A stretch of DNA of 64,000 bases. Origin: Kitasatospora paranensis (GTDB taxonomy: Bacteria > Actinomycetota > Actinomycetes > Streptomycetales > Streptomycetaceae). The DNA lies in contig NZ_BAABKV010000001.1 of assembly GCF_039544005.1 (NCBI RefSeq), positions 744,001-808,000 on the forward strand, read 5' to 3'. Made by a program: the position numbers and the translations under genes. Positions 35,313 to 44,167 of this stretch are shown here, piece by piece. Below the pieces are notes generated by a model that did not search any database, was not told the origin of the DNA, and saw only the letters and a list, made by a program, of their open reading frames with translations. How positions within the stretch are numbered: position 1 is the first letter of the stretch; the number at the start of each line of letters is the position of its first letter.

Positions 35313-36629
35313 GTGCAGCCGACCCCGAAGGACGGTGCGGGCCGCGACGCGCGACGGCTGGCGCTGGTGTTCGACGGGGTGTTCCTGCTGCTGCTCGGCG
35401 CCTCGCTCGTCCGCTACCTCGGTCACCACGGCCGCACCGCCGCGGCGCCGTGGGTCGTCGGGCTGTCCGCAGCCCTCGCCGTGCTCCAGCCTGTCGGCTC
35501 CCGGCTGTCGTCCCGCGTCCCGCCGAAGTCCGCCGGCGGCGAGGCACGCGGCGGCCGCACGGCCGCGGTCGCCGTGCTGGGCGCGGTGACGGCGCTCTGG
35601 GCGACCCTGGTGGTGGCGGCGCCGAGCTTCGCCTGGTGCGCCGTCCCGATCCTCTACACCGCGTTGCGCACCCTGCCCGCCCGGGCGGCGATCCCGCTCG
35701 TGGCAACCCTCACCGCCCTGGTCACGGTCGGACAGGCCCGGCTGCCGGATGCGGACCCGACCCTGCTCGTCCTGCCGCCGGCCGTGGCCGTGCTCGCCAC
35801 CGCCGTGTTCCTGTCCATGCAGCGGCAGAACGACCGGCAGCGTGCCCTGGTCGACGACCTCGTCCGCACTCGCCGCGACCTCGCGGCCACCGAGCGCCGC
35901 GAGGGCACCCTCGCCGAGCGCGAGCGGCTGGCCCGCGAGATCCACGACACCCTCGCCCAGGGCCTGTCCAGTCAGCAGATGCTCCTCCAGGCCGCCGACC
36001 TGGTCTGGGACGGCGACCCGGTCACCGCCCGCCGGCACGTGCACACCGCCGCGTCCGTCGCCGCGCGCAACCTCGCCGAGGCCCGCGGCTTCGTCCACGA
36101 CCTCGCGCCCGCCGAACTGACCGACCATGGCCTCGACCAGGCGCTGCGCTCCCTCGCCGGCCGCCAGGGCGCCGAGAGCGGCCTGCCGGTCCGCTTCCAC
36201 CTCGAAGGCACGCCGGTGCCGCTGCCGGACGGCGCGCAGGCCGCGCTGCTGCGCATCGCGCAGGGCGCGCTCGCCAACGTGCGCGAGCACGCCGCGGCGT
36301 CCACGGCCGTGCTGACCCTCTCCTACCTCGGCGACCAGGCCGTGCTCGACGTCGCCGACGACGGCCGCGGCTTCACCGGGAGCGGCGACGCCCGTACCGG
36401 CCGCGGACACGGCCTGCCCGCGATGCGCGCCCGGCTGCGCCAGCTCGGCGGCACACTCACCGTGGAGACCGCTCCCGGTGAGGGAACGGTCCTGTCCGCG
36501 GCGATCCCGCTGCACACCGCCCCCTCCGCAGCCCCCGCTCCTCGTCCGGACTCCGCGCCCGCGCCGGCGCCGGTCTCCGCCGGGGCCGGGCCCGCGGCAC
36601 GCCACGCTGCGCAGCGGCGGACGGCATGA
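35313..36629 (+). CDS. senS: SenS-like sensor histidine kinase
   Basis: Intact 438-aa kinase of the NarL/DesK class. Five or six membrane helices occupy residues about 15-175 (for example LVFDGVFLLLLGASLVRYLG). The HisKA_3 box is LAREIHDTLAQGLSSQQMLL, whose His is phosphorylated. The HATPase_c domain has NVREHAAAS (N box), DVADDGRGF (G1) and GRGHGLPAMRARL (G2). GTG 35313 is preferred over GTG 35280 because GAGGAGGG lies five bases before it. It overlaps the regulator gene by ATGA. In S. reticuli the homolog senses redox stress through HbpS. Confidence 0.9.
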   Translation: MQPTPKDGAGRDARRLALVFDGVFLLLLGASLVRYLGHHGRTAAAPWVVGLSAALAVLQPVGSRLSSRVPPKSAGGEARGGRTAAVAVLGAVTALWATLVVAAPSFAWCAVPILYTALRTLPARAAIPLVATLTALVTVGQARLPDADPTLLVLPPAVAVLATAVFLSMQRQNDRQRALVDDLVRTRRDLAATERREGTLAERERLAREIHDTLAQGLSSQQMLLQAADLVWDGDPVTARRHVHTAASVAARNLAEARGFVHDLAPAELTDHGLDQALRSLAGRQGAESGLPVRFHLEGTPVPLPDGAQAALLRIAQGALANVREHAAASTAVLTLSYLGDQAVLDVADDGRGFTGSGDARTGRGHGLPAMRARLRQLGGTLTVETAPGEGTVLSAAIPLHTAPSAAPAPRPDSAPAPAPVSAGAGPAARHAAQRRTA

Positions 36630-37254
36630 CGGCCCCGATCCGGCTGCTGGTCTGCGACGACCACGCCGTGGTCCGCGCGGGGCTGCTGGCCCTGCTGGCC
36701 GGAGCGGGCGACATCACCGTGGTCGGTGAGGCCGGCACGGGCGAGGAGGCGGTCGTACTCGCCGCGCGGCTGGCACCCCAGGTCGTCCTGATGGACCTCC
36801 AACTGGGCGCGGGCATCGACGGGATCGAGGCCACCCGGCGGATCACCGCCGGTCCGGACGCACCGCACGTCCTGGTCCTGACCACGTACGACACCGACGC
36901 CGACATCACCCGCGCCATCGACGCCGGCGCCACCGGCTACCTGCTCAAGGCCGAGCGTCCCGAGGAACTGTTCACCGCCGTGCGTGCCGCGGCCGAGGGC
37001 CGCACCGTCCTGTCGCCGCCGGTCGCCTCCCGGGTGATGGCCCGGATGCGGACCCCGGGCCGCGGCTGACCCCTCGCGAGCAGGACATCCTGACCCACCT
37101 GGCCCAGGGCCTGGGCAACCGCGAGATCGCCCGCGCCCTGTTCGTGAGCGAGGCCACCGTCAAGACGCACCTGGGCCGGATCTACGCCAAGCTCGGCGTC
37201 GACACCCGCACCGGCGCCGTCGCGGCGGCCAAGGAGCAGCGCCTGATCACCTGA
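36626..37254 (+). CDS. senR: SenR-like NarL/LuxR response regulator, frameshifted
   Basis: Cognate regulator of the preceding kinase, 209 aa after repair. The receiver domain has the acidic pair CDDH, phospho-acceptor Asp57 in VVLMDLQLG, the Thr in LVLTTYDTD and Lys in GYLLKAERPEEL. The LuxR-type helix-turn-helix is LTPREQDILTHLAQGLGNRE and SEATVKTHLGRIYAKLGV. The C run 37053-37056 lacks one base; repair gives MRTPGPRLTPREQDIL. It is translationally coupled to senS. In S. reticuli SenR controls antioxidant genes and hbpS itself. Confidence 0.9.
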
Positions 37255-37298
37255 CCCGGGCCGTCCCGCTCAGGCCCGGCGGGGCCGGGCGGCCTGCG

Positions 37299-38134
37299 TC
37301 AGGGGCGGCGGCCCCAGGCGGTGACCAGGCCCGGGGAGAGGTCGGTGGCAGTGCCGGTGGCGAGGGCCTGCCGGGCCTCGGCGAACTGCCCGGCGTCGAT
37401 CAGGCCGGTGGCGAGCATCGCCTCGCGGGACCGGGCCCAGGTGTCCGACCAGAACGCGGCGATCGGGCTGCCGGCGGTCAGCGGCGGCACGTACACCTCG
37501 GCGCCGACCTCGGACAGGCCCAGCTCGGACAGCAGGCGGGGATAGCCGGGTGTCCAGGAGACGTCGGTGCCGAGCGAGGTCCCCAGTGCCTGCCACATCG
37601 CCCGCATCGCGAGCCGGTACGGGGTGTCCGGGGCCCGGCGGTGGTGAGGTCGACGGCGTCGCCCAGGAGGAGATGTCCGCCGGGCACCAGGAGGTCGCGC
37701 AGGCGGGCGATGATCCGGCGGCGTTCGGGGAGGTGCATCAGGACGAACCGGGCGTGCACGAGGTCGAACCGGCCGGGGTCGAAGCCGGGGTCGGTGATGT
37801 CGGCGGCCAGGGTCCGCAGGGCGCCGCCGGCGTACGGCCGGAGGAAGCGGACGTCGCGGTCGACGGCGAGCACCTCGGCCGCGCCGCCCTCACCGGCCAG
37901 CCAGCGCGCCACGGTGCCGGTGCCGGCGCCGACGTCGAGGCACCGGGTGCCGGGACCGACACCCAGGGCGCGCAGCCGGGCCCGGGTGATGTGGTCGTAG
38001 GCGAGCGAACCCAGGTCGATGCGCTCGCCCTCACCGGGTCGCCACGGCTCGAACAGGGACTCCCCGTAGCCGCCGTCGGCTGCGGGCCCTCCCCCGTTGT
38101 CCGGGGTGATCGGGGTCGTCGGATCAGCGGACAC
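37299..38134 (-). CDS. SAM-dependent methyltransferase, frameshifted
   Basis: Class I methyltransferase of 278 aa after repair. SAM motif I is CLDVGAGTGTVARWLAGEG, motif II EVLAVDRDVRFL, motif III RFDLVHARFVLMHLPERRRI, and the post-motif is DLLVPGGHLLLGDAVDLTT. The region after it, LAMRAMWQALGTSLGTDVSW, is in another frame; one base missing at the G run 37630-37633 explains the break. GTG at 38134 follows GGGAGGAC. It looks like UbiE/Methyltransf_25 enzymes acting on small molecules, but the substrate cannot be told. It is convergent with senR. Confidence 0.87.
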
Positions 38135-38290
38135 GCCGTCCTCCCGTCCGTGCCCGGGGCCCGCCGGAGCGGCCCCGGAGTCGGTGTGGACAGCCCCAAC
38201 CCTAGCCGGGATCCGCCGGCGCGGCGGCCGGAGCCGGGGCCGGTGGCACCCCACCGGGAACGGCTGCGCCGACCGCCGGGGCCCGGCCGG

Positions 38291-39343
38291 TCAGCCCAGG
38301 GCGCGGACGGCGGCGAGGACGTCGAGCATCAGGTCGGGGTCGGCCTCCGACGGGCCGCTGACGGACAGCCGTGTGACGCGTCCGGCGTAGCGGCGGTGGA
38401 TCTCCCGGGCGGCCTCCGCCGGTTCACCCGCGACGGCGAAGGCGTCGAACACCTCGTCGTCGATCAGCTCGCCCATCTCCTGCCAGCGGCCCCGGACGGA
38501 CAGCCGGTGCAGCTCCTCGTGCAGCCCGCCCCAGCCGTGGGTGTCGAGGACGCCCCGGTAGGCGGGTGTGGAGGCGTAGAAGGCGATCCGCTCCCGGATC
38601 AGGACGCGGTTGGCGGCGAGCTCCTCCTCGGTGCGGCCGGTCGCGGTCAGCACACTGCCCACCACCTCGAACGGGCGGGAGGTCCAGGCCGCGCCCTCGG
38701 CCTCGGCCTTCGCCCGGGCCGCCAGCACGCCCGGCAGGACGGTGCCGGTCAGGTAGGGCAGGGAGGAGAAGGGGTGGCAGACCAGACCGTCCGCGACGGC
38801 ACCGGCGGCAGCGGTCATCAGTGGTCCGACGCCGGCCAGCAGGATCGGCGGGGTGCCCTGCGCGACCGGGCCCGGGTCGAAGACCGGGGTCATCAGCGTG
38901 TGGGTGTAGAACTCGCCGCGGAAGGCCAGCCGTTCGCCGGTCTGCCAGCTGTTCCAGATCGCCCGGACGGCGCCCACGTACTCCTTCATCCGGGCGACCG
39001 GGCGGTCCCAGGGCATGCCGTAGCGGCGCAGGATGTGCGGCTTCACCTGGGAGCCGAGGCCGATGACGGCCCGTCCGCCGGAGGCCTCGTGCAGGCCCCA
39101 GGCCTCGTAGGCCAGGGCCATCGGCGTGCGGGCGAACGCGATGGCAACGCCGGTGGCGAGCTCGATCGACGCAGTGCGGTCGGCGGCGCGGGCGAGTTGG
39201 AGGAAGGGGTTGTGCGCGGTCTCGGACATGGTGAAGCGGTCCAGTCCGCGGTTCTCCGCCTCCCGCGCGGCCGCGACGATCCGCCCCACGCCCTCGGGCG
39301 CGATCGCGTCGAGGCGCAGCGGCCCTGCGGCGGTGTCGGTCAT
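38291..39343 (-). CDS. LLM-class (luciferase-like, probably F420-dependent) oxidoreductase
   Basis: Intact 350-aa enzyme of the bacterial luciferase-like superfamily. Landmarks are REAENRGLDRFTMSETAHNP, IELATGVAIAFARTPMALAY, GLGSQVKPHILRRYGMPWDR and the C-terminal FDAFAVAGEPAEAAREIHRR. In actinomycetes this subfamily (TIGR03617-like) is often F420-dependent; cofactor choice is not visible here. ATG at 39343 follows GGAGAG. It lies downstream of the GH64 gene on the same strand but is separated from it by a strong terminator, so it is probably an independent unit. Confidence 0.88.
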   Translation of the reverse strand: MTDTAAGPLRLDAIAPEGVGRIVAAAREAENRGLDRFTMSETAHNPFLQLARAADRTASIELATGVAIAFARTPMALAYEAWGLHEASGGRAVIGLGSQVKPHILRRYGMPWDRPVARMKEYVGAVRAIWNSWQTGERLAFRGEFYTHTLMTPVFDPGPVAQGTPPILLAGVGPLMTAAAGAVADGLVCHPFSSLPYLTGTVLPGVLAARAKAEAEGAAWTSRPFEVVGSVLTATGRTEEELAANRVLIRERIAFYASTPAYRGVLDTHGWGGLHEELHRLSVRGRWQEMGELIDDEVFDAFAVAGEPAEAAREIHRRYAGRVTRLSVSGPSEADPDLMLDVLAAVRALG

Positions 39344-39566
39344 CGGGCTCTCCTCGGGTCGGGGCGAGGAGCCCGCGGGGACCGGCCCTCGCCCGGTGGT
39401 GCTGCCCGTCGCGTCGGCGGACCGGGCAGGCGGTCGGCGGACGGACAGACGTCGGCGGCGGGTCGTCACCGGTAGGGGCCGGTGCGGCCTGCCTGCCTCG
39501 CCTTCCCGCCCGCAGCACGATGATACGGGCGCACGGCGGCGCGGCCGGCTTCGCGGCCGGGAGGGC

Positions 39567-39600
39567 CGGAGGGGGCCGACGGTCCCGTCGGCCCCCTCCG
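39567..39600 (-). terminator. Terminator after GH64 gene
   Basis: CGGAGGGGGCCGACGG and its exact complement form a 16-bp stem with a minimal loop, about 50 bases past the GH64 stop codon on the minus strand. Confidence 0.75.
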
Positions 39601-39651
39601 CACCCCACCCCTCCCCTGCCCGGTCCGGGGCGGCCTTCTGCCGGACCGGAC

Positions 39652-41352
39652 CTACCCGAAGGTGAACCAGTTGAGGTTGACGAAGTCGGCCGGCTGTCCG
39701 CTGGTGAAGGTCAGGTAGACGTCCTGCGTCCCGGTGACCTTGGTCAGGGATGCGGGCACGGTGCTCCAGGTCTGCCAGCCGCCCGTGGAGGCGAGGGCGA
39801 AGCTGCCGAGCGGGGTCGCCGTGGGGCTCCCGATGCGGACCTCCACGAGACCGCTCACGCCCGCGGCGGCACCGGAGGCGACGCGCGCGCTGAAGCGGGT
39901 GGCCCCGGCGCTCCCGAAGTTGACGGCGGAGTACTTCAGCCAGTCGCCATTGGCCAGCCAGCCCACGTCCTGGCCGCCGCCGGTGTCGGAGCAGGCCTCC
40001 ACGGCCGTACCGGACTGGGCGCTGAACGACTCGGCCTGGATGGTGCCGAAGGCGCTCACACCGCCCGGCGAGGTGGCCGTGGGGGTGGGTGTCGGGGTCG
40101 GCGTGGGGTTGCCTCCCCCGCCCGCCGTGCCGCCGACGGTGATGGTGAACCGGCTCGGGGTGCCGGACTGCACCTTGCCCTCGAAGTCCACCCCGGCCGG
40201 GTGGACGTCGTCGTAGGGGAAGGCGTAGCCGAGGCCGTCGGGGGTGGTGGTGTGCAGGATCCGGGCGTAGTGGTTCGTCCGGGCGGCGGTGTAGAAGGCG
40301 GCGGGGTTCTCACCGGTCGGCTGGTTCGGGTTGTCCAGCAGCGTGGTGCGGTTGAGAGCGGCGGCCAGCCGGGCGCTGAGGTTGCCCATCTCGTCGTTGC
40401 CGGTGGTGAAGGGCGCGTCGCTGCAGGAGAAGATCGAGAGGGTGGACGGCTTGCCGAAGCTGCCCACGCCGGGGAAGTTCAGCTGGTCCCCGGAGACCCG
40501 GCCGACGGCGGTGCCCCAGGTGAACTGGGTGTCGATCCGCAGGTCGGTGCCGCGGTACTTGTCCCAGACCTTGTTCACGTAGTCGTCGAAGTAGCCCGCG
40601 AAGAGCGCACTGTTGCCGCGGATGGCGAGGTTGGGGCTGAGGACCCGCAGGTCGGAGCCGCCGCTGCTGACGATCAGCCGGCTCCAGTCGCTGCCGTCGG
40701 CGGCCGACTGGGCGCGCAGCCCGGCGGCGACCTTGGCCAGGCCGTCGGCGGGCAGGCCGCGGACGGTCTGGGTGCCCTGCCCGGTCTGCAGTTGGAAGGA
40801 GATCGGCAGGCAGACCATGTCGACGAAGGTGATGTTCGCGTACAGCTGGTCGGTGTTGTAGGTGAACTCGCAGAAGTCGTGCCGCACGGCGGTGTTGGGG
40901 TCGGAAGGGTTGCTCACCGACGGCAGCGCGAGGCCGCCGCCGCGGTTCAGCAGGAAGGTGAGCTTGGCGCCGACGGAGAAGTAGATGCGGCCGCTGTCCA
41001 GGTGAGGGAGGGTGACCGAACGGGCTCCCGCGCCGGAGGCGTTGAGGGCGATGGCACAGTCGACACCCAGCGGGGTCTGGTCGTTCGCCGGGGACGGCGG
41101 GTGGTAGAGGCTGGAGCCGTCGGCCTGGATGAAGGCCCAGTTGCCGCCGGCCGCCGGGTCGCGGCCCAGCACGTAGGCGTAGACGGTGTTGTTGCCGGTG
41201 GTGTTGACGAGGTCCAGCGGGAGGGTCGTGGCGGTCGAGGCGTCGGCGCTGGTCTGCAGCCACCAGGCTGCCGCGGGGACGGCCAGGGCCATTCCGGCAG
41301 AGGCGGTGAGCAGCTTGCGGCGGCTGATGGGGCGTTGGTGACGTGCCGTCAT
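39652..41352 (-). CDS. Tat-exported GH64 endo-beta-1,3-glucanase with CBM6
   Basis: Intact 566-aa enzyme of the laminaripentaose-producing type, which cuts long beta-1,3-glucan such as fungal wall glucan. A twin-arginine signal (ISRRKLLTASAGMALAVP) precedes the GH64 domain (about 40-400). Catalytic acids fit Glu in DFCEFTYNT and Asp in ITFVDMVCLP. A Pro-Thr linker then leads to a CBM6 domain (FGTIQAESFSAQSGTAVEAC to the end, with WLANGDWLKY). It is 111 bp downstream of the GH16 gene on the same strand, so the two are probably cotranscribed or at least co-regulated. Confidence 0.93.
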   Translation of the reverse strand: MTARHQRPISRRKLLTASAGMALAVPAAAWWLQTSADASTATTLPLDLVNTTGNNTVYAYVLGRDPAAGGNWAFIQADGSSLYHPPSPANDQTPLGVDCAIALNASGAGARSVTLPHLDSGRIYFSVGAKLTFLLNRGGGLALPSVSNPSDPNTAVRHDFCEFTYNTDQLYANITFVDMVCLPISFQLQTGQGTQTVRGLPADGLAKVAAGLRAQSAADGSDWSRLIVSSGGSDLRVLSPNLAIRGNSALFAGYFDDYVNKVWDKYRGTDLRIDTQFTWGTAVGRVSGDQLNFPGVGSFGKPSTLSIFSCSDAPFTTGNDEMGNLSARLAAALNRTTLLDNPNQPTGENPAAFYTAARTNHYARILHTTTPDGLGYAFPYDDVHPAGVDFEGKVQSGTPSRFTITVGGTAGGGGNPTPTPTPTPTATSPGGVSAFGTIQAESFSAQSGTAVEACSDTGGGQDVGWLANGDWLKYSAVNFGSAGATRFSARVASGAAAGVSGLVEVRIGSPTATPLGSFALASTGGWQTWSTVPASLTKVTGTQDVYLTFTSGQPADFVNLNWFTFG

Positions 41353-41463
41353 GAGGGGTTGGCTCCTTCTGTCGGGTGGGGGCTGCGGTCACGGGGGGCG
41401 GTCAGGTGTGGGGGCGGGCCTGGCCGTGACCGCGGGCAGGGGGTGGGTGGTCCCCCGGACGGG

Positions 41464-42738
41464 TCAGCCCAGGGTCCACTTCTGGTTGGCGCCGCCCGTG
41501 CAGGTCCAGGTCTGCAGCCGGGTGCCGTCCGCGGACGAATTGCCCTTGGCGTCGAGGCACTTGTTCGCGCCGGTGTTGGTCAGGTCGTGGGCCGCGGTGT
41601 ACGTCCACTTCTGGGCGTTGGTGCCGTTGCAGGTGTACAGCTGCACGACGGCGCCGTCGGCGGTGGAACCGCCCGACACATCCAGGCACTTGCCCAGGGC
41701 CCGTACCGTGCCGTCGGTGCCGACCGTCCACTGCTGGGCCGGGCTTCCGGTGCAGTTGTGCAGCTGGATCGGGGTCCCGTCGGCGCTGGAGCCGCCCGCG
41801 ACGTCCGCGCACATCCCGCCGATGCCCTTGATCGCGCCGGTGGTGCCGGTGCCCGTGCCGCCGCCGTCGTTCCAGGCCGAGGCGCGGACGTAGTCGACCG
41901 TCATGGTCTGCGGGAACGCGGTGGCGCCGTCCGGGCTGCCCGGCCAGTCGCCGCCGATCGCCAGGTTCAGGATGACGAAGAAGGGGTGGTCGAAGACCCA
42001 CTTGTTGCCGCCCGCGTCGGCGGGGGTGCGGGTCTCGTAGGCGTGTCCGTCGACCGACCAGGTGATGCCGGTCGGGCTCCAGTCGACGGCGAAGACGTGG
42101 AAGGCGTCCGCGAAGGCCGCACCACCGGGGAGGGTGTAGCCGGCGCCCAGGCCGCCCGCGCCGGAGTACCCGGGGCCGTGGATCGTGCCGTGGACGGTGC
42201 CCGGCTCCTTGCCGATGTTCTCCATCACGTCGATCTCACCGCTGTTCGGCCAGCCGACGGTGCCGATGTCCGAGCCGAGCATCCAGAACGCGGGCCACAC
42301 GCCCTGACCGCGCGGGATCTTGATCCGGGCCTCGAAGTGGCCGTGGGACTGGGTGAAGGACTGCGCGGTGTTCAGCCGGGCCGAGGTGTACTGACACTGG
42401 CCGTACCAGCAGCTCAGGCCCGGGTCGGTGTTCTTGCGCGCGGTGAGCACCAGGTGGCCCTGGCCGTCCAGCGCGGCGTTCGCGGTGCTGTTGGTGTAGT
42501 ACTGCAGCTCGTGGTTGCCGTTGCCGGAACCGCCGGTCTCCAGGGTCCACTTCGCGCGGTCCGGGCCTGTGCCGGACGCGCCGTCGAACTCGTCCGACCA
42601 GGTCTGGGCCCCGACCGCGGCACTGGCCCGGGAGGCGCCGGTGCTGCTCACCGACACGAGGATCGCCGCGACCAACGCGGTTGATACGAGCAGGACAAGT
42701 CCACCGAGGGACCATCGGCGAGCACGATGAGCAGCCAT
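41464..42738 (-). CDS. Secreted GH16 beta-1,3-glucanase with ricin-type CBM13
   Basis: Intact 424-aa enzyme. The N-terminal Sec signal (SLGGLVLLVSTALVAAILVS) is followed by the GH16 domain (about 45-285), with catalytic GEIDVMENIG (ExDxxE) and the upstream GHFEARIKIPRGQGVWPAFW. A ricin-B lectin domain ends the protein (CADVAGGSSADGTPIQL, CLDVSGG, CLDAKGN repeats), probably helping it bind glucan or fungal walls. ATG at 42738 is chosen; an upstream in-frame ATG at 42810 would put the operator inside the gene. A GAGAGCGCTCTC operator lies 59 bp upstream. Confidence 0.93.
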   Translation of the reverse strand: MAAHRARRWSLGGLVLLVSTALVAAILVSVSSTGASRASAAVGAQTWSDEFDGASGTGPDRAKWTLETGGSGNGNHELQYYTNSTANAALDGQGHLVLTARKNTDPGLSCWYGQCQYTSARLNTAQSFTQSHGHFEARIKIPRGQGVWPAFWMLGSDIGTVGWPNSGEIDVMENIGKEPGTVHGTIHGPGYSGAGGLGAGYTLPGGAAFADAFHVFAVDWSPTGITWSVDGHAYETRTPADAGGNKWVFDHPFFVILNLAIGGDWPGSPDGATAFPQTMTVDYVRASAWNDGGGTGTGTTGAIKGIGGMCADVAGGSSADGTPIQLHNCTGSPAQQWTVGTDGTVRALGKCLDVSGGSTADGAVVQLYTCNGTNAQKWTYTAAHDLTNTGANKCLDAKGNSSADGTRLQTWTCTGGANQKWTLG

Positions 42739-43047
42739 GGATTCGCACCTTGTCAGTGGGGAACGATGCGCGGGACGCGAGGAGAGGCAGCGCGCCGAGA
42801 GCGCTCTCACATCCAGCGAGGTCGCGATCCTACGGAAACCTCCGCGGCTCCGGCAATGACGAGCGAATCGGGGGCAACCCTCTGACCTGCGGTGATGTCA
42901 TGGCCGCTCAGGGCCTAAGGCGCATTTAAGGCTCAGATAACCCAACGAATCGATGATTCGCGCGACAAGGGTGCGCGGCGCCCGGCCAAGTCGTCCGCCG
43001 GGGGCGGACACTGACGGTCCTTCGGCGATCCGGCGGGCCGCCGGTGG
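42739..43047. other. 309-bp region with GH16 promoter
   Basis: It contains the LacI-type palindrome at 42797-42808 and a locally AT-richer segment (42820-42960) likely to hold the GH16 promoter. It ends at the stop codon of the SRAP gene. No coding frame is recognised. Confidence 0.6.
42797..42808. promoter_or_regulatory. LacI-type operator GAGAGCGCTCTC
   Basis: Perfect 12-bp palindrome. Read on the gene strand with flanks it is TGAGAGCGCTCTCG, very close to the TGGGAGCGCTCCCA site of the cellobiose repressor CebR and related LacI regulators of Streptomyces. Its position fits control of the GH16-GH64 pair. Confidence 0.65.
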
Positions 43048-43785
43048 TCAGGCCGGATCCGGGACGGGATCCAGCAGGTGGGGGCCGTTGTTGCGGACGC
43101 TGTTCACGGCGGTGGAGACGGGGGTGGCGGAGAGTTCGCCGCCGGCCGGCGTGTGGAGCAGCGCGCGGAGTTCGTCGGGGTCGGTGCGGGAGGGGTCGAG
43201 CCAGGCGTCCACGTCGGCCGGGTCGATGGCCAGCGGCATCCGGTCGTGGATGCGGCCCGCGGCATCCCGCGCCTCGGTGGTGATGATGGTGACCGTGGTG
43301 AGCCAGGCCCCGGCGTCGTCCTCCGGGCGGGCCCTGTCGCGCCAGAACTCGTACAGGCCGGCCATCGCCATCAGGCTGCCGTCCGCGGGGGCGATGAAGT
43401 ACGGCTGCTTGCGGGGCTTGCCTCCCGCCACAGCCGGCAGGGCCGTCCATTCGTAGAAGCCGTCCGCCGGCAGCAGACAGCGCCGCGTGGCGAACGCCTT
43501 GCGGTACGCGGGCTTCTCGTGGACGGTCTCCACCCGTGCGTTGATCATCCGCGAACCGACCGACGGGTCCTTCGCCCAGGACGGCACCAGCCCCCAGCGG
43601 AGCGCTCTCAGGCGGCGCTGGACGATGTCCGTGTCCTTGTCCAGCCGGTCCAGCACGGCCCACACGTCGGCGGTGGGGGCGACGTTGTAGTCCGGTGCCA
43701 GCGTCTCCTCCGGATCCCACCGGGTCACACCGAACAGGTTGACCAGGTCCTGCGGACCTGTCGTCGAGACGTAGCGGCCGCACAC
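43048..43785 (-). CDS. SRAP (YedK/HMCES-type) abasic-site response protein
   Basis: Intact 245-aa SOS response-associated peptidase family protein, which crosslinks to abasic sites in single-stranded DNA. The start is GTG at 43785 because the next codon must be the catalytic Cys2 (CGRYVST). Other active-site parts are NVAPTADV, the Asn in MINARVETV, Glu in DGFYEWTAL, and His in RIHDRMPLAI. The length and domain order are normal. No lexA box was recognised upstream. It is divergent from the lamin-tail protein gene. Confidence 0.93.
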   Translation of the reverse strand: MCGRYVSTTGPQDLVNLFGVTRWDPEETLAPDYNVAPTADVWAVLDRLDKDTDIVQRRLRALRWGLVPSWAKDPSVGSRMINARVETVHEKPAYRKAFATRRCLLPADGFYEWTALPAVAGGKPRKQPYFIAPADGSLMAMAGLYEFWRDRARPEDDAGAWLTTVTIITTEARDAAGRIHDRMPLAIDPADVDAWLDPSRTDPDELRALLHTPAGGELSATPVSTAVNSVRNNGPHLLDPVPDPA

Positions 43786-44167
43786 GGCACGGACTCCTTC
43801 CCTGCGGCCCTGCGCAGAACGGATGTGCGGAAGGGGTGCGCGGGACGGGCCCGCCCTTCGCAGCGGACGGACCGGGCGGGCACGCCGGCCACCTACGCAT
43901 CGTAGACACCCGGACCGACAGCCGGGCCGACGCGACACTTCGGGCGGGACACTTCGGGCGTGACGCTTCGGGTGTGCCACTTCCGGCGTGACACCTCCGC
44001 CGGGACGCCGCCTCGGGACGCTCGGACGCCACCGGCCAGGCGCGGCGGCGCTGAGAGCGCATTCTTCGGGCACCGTTCACGCGACCCACCCCCGACGGGC
44101 GACGCCCGTTGGGCCCGGGCCGGGAGCCTCGTGCAGCCCGGTCAGGACAATCACCAGGACGGACATC
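43786..44167. other. 382-bp divergent intergenic region with tandem repeat
   Basis: It separates the SRAP gene and the lamin-tail protein gene. The main feature is a degenerate 14-bp tandem repeat at 43934-44003. An AGGA ribosome binding site precedes GTG 44168. No gene is recognised. Confidence 0.6.
43934..44003. repeat. Five degenerate 14-bp tandem repeats
   Basis: Units related to GACACTTCGGGCGT start at 43934, 43948, 43962, 43976 and 43990, with one to four changes each. Phasing is strict at 14 bp, so several regulator molecules could bind side by side. Confidence 0.75.

Noticed and set aside
39520..42684. A rightward open frame of over 1000 codons
   Set aside because: It is antisense to the GH64 and GH16 genes, whose catalytic motifs are complete. 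It has no RBS and low-complexity composition.
43934..44003. CRISPR array
   Set aside because: The 14-bp units are degenerate and contiguous, without unique spacers.
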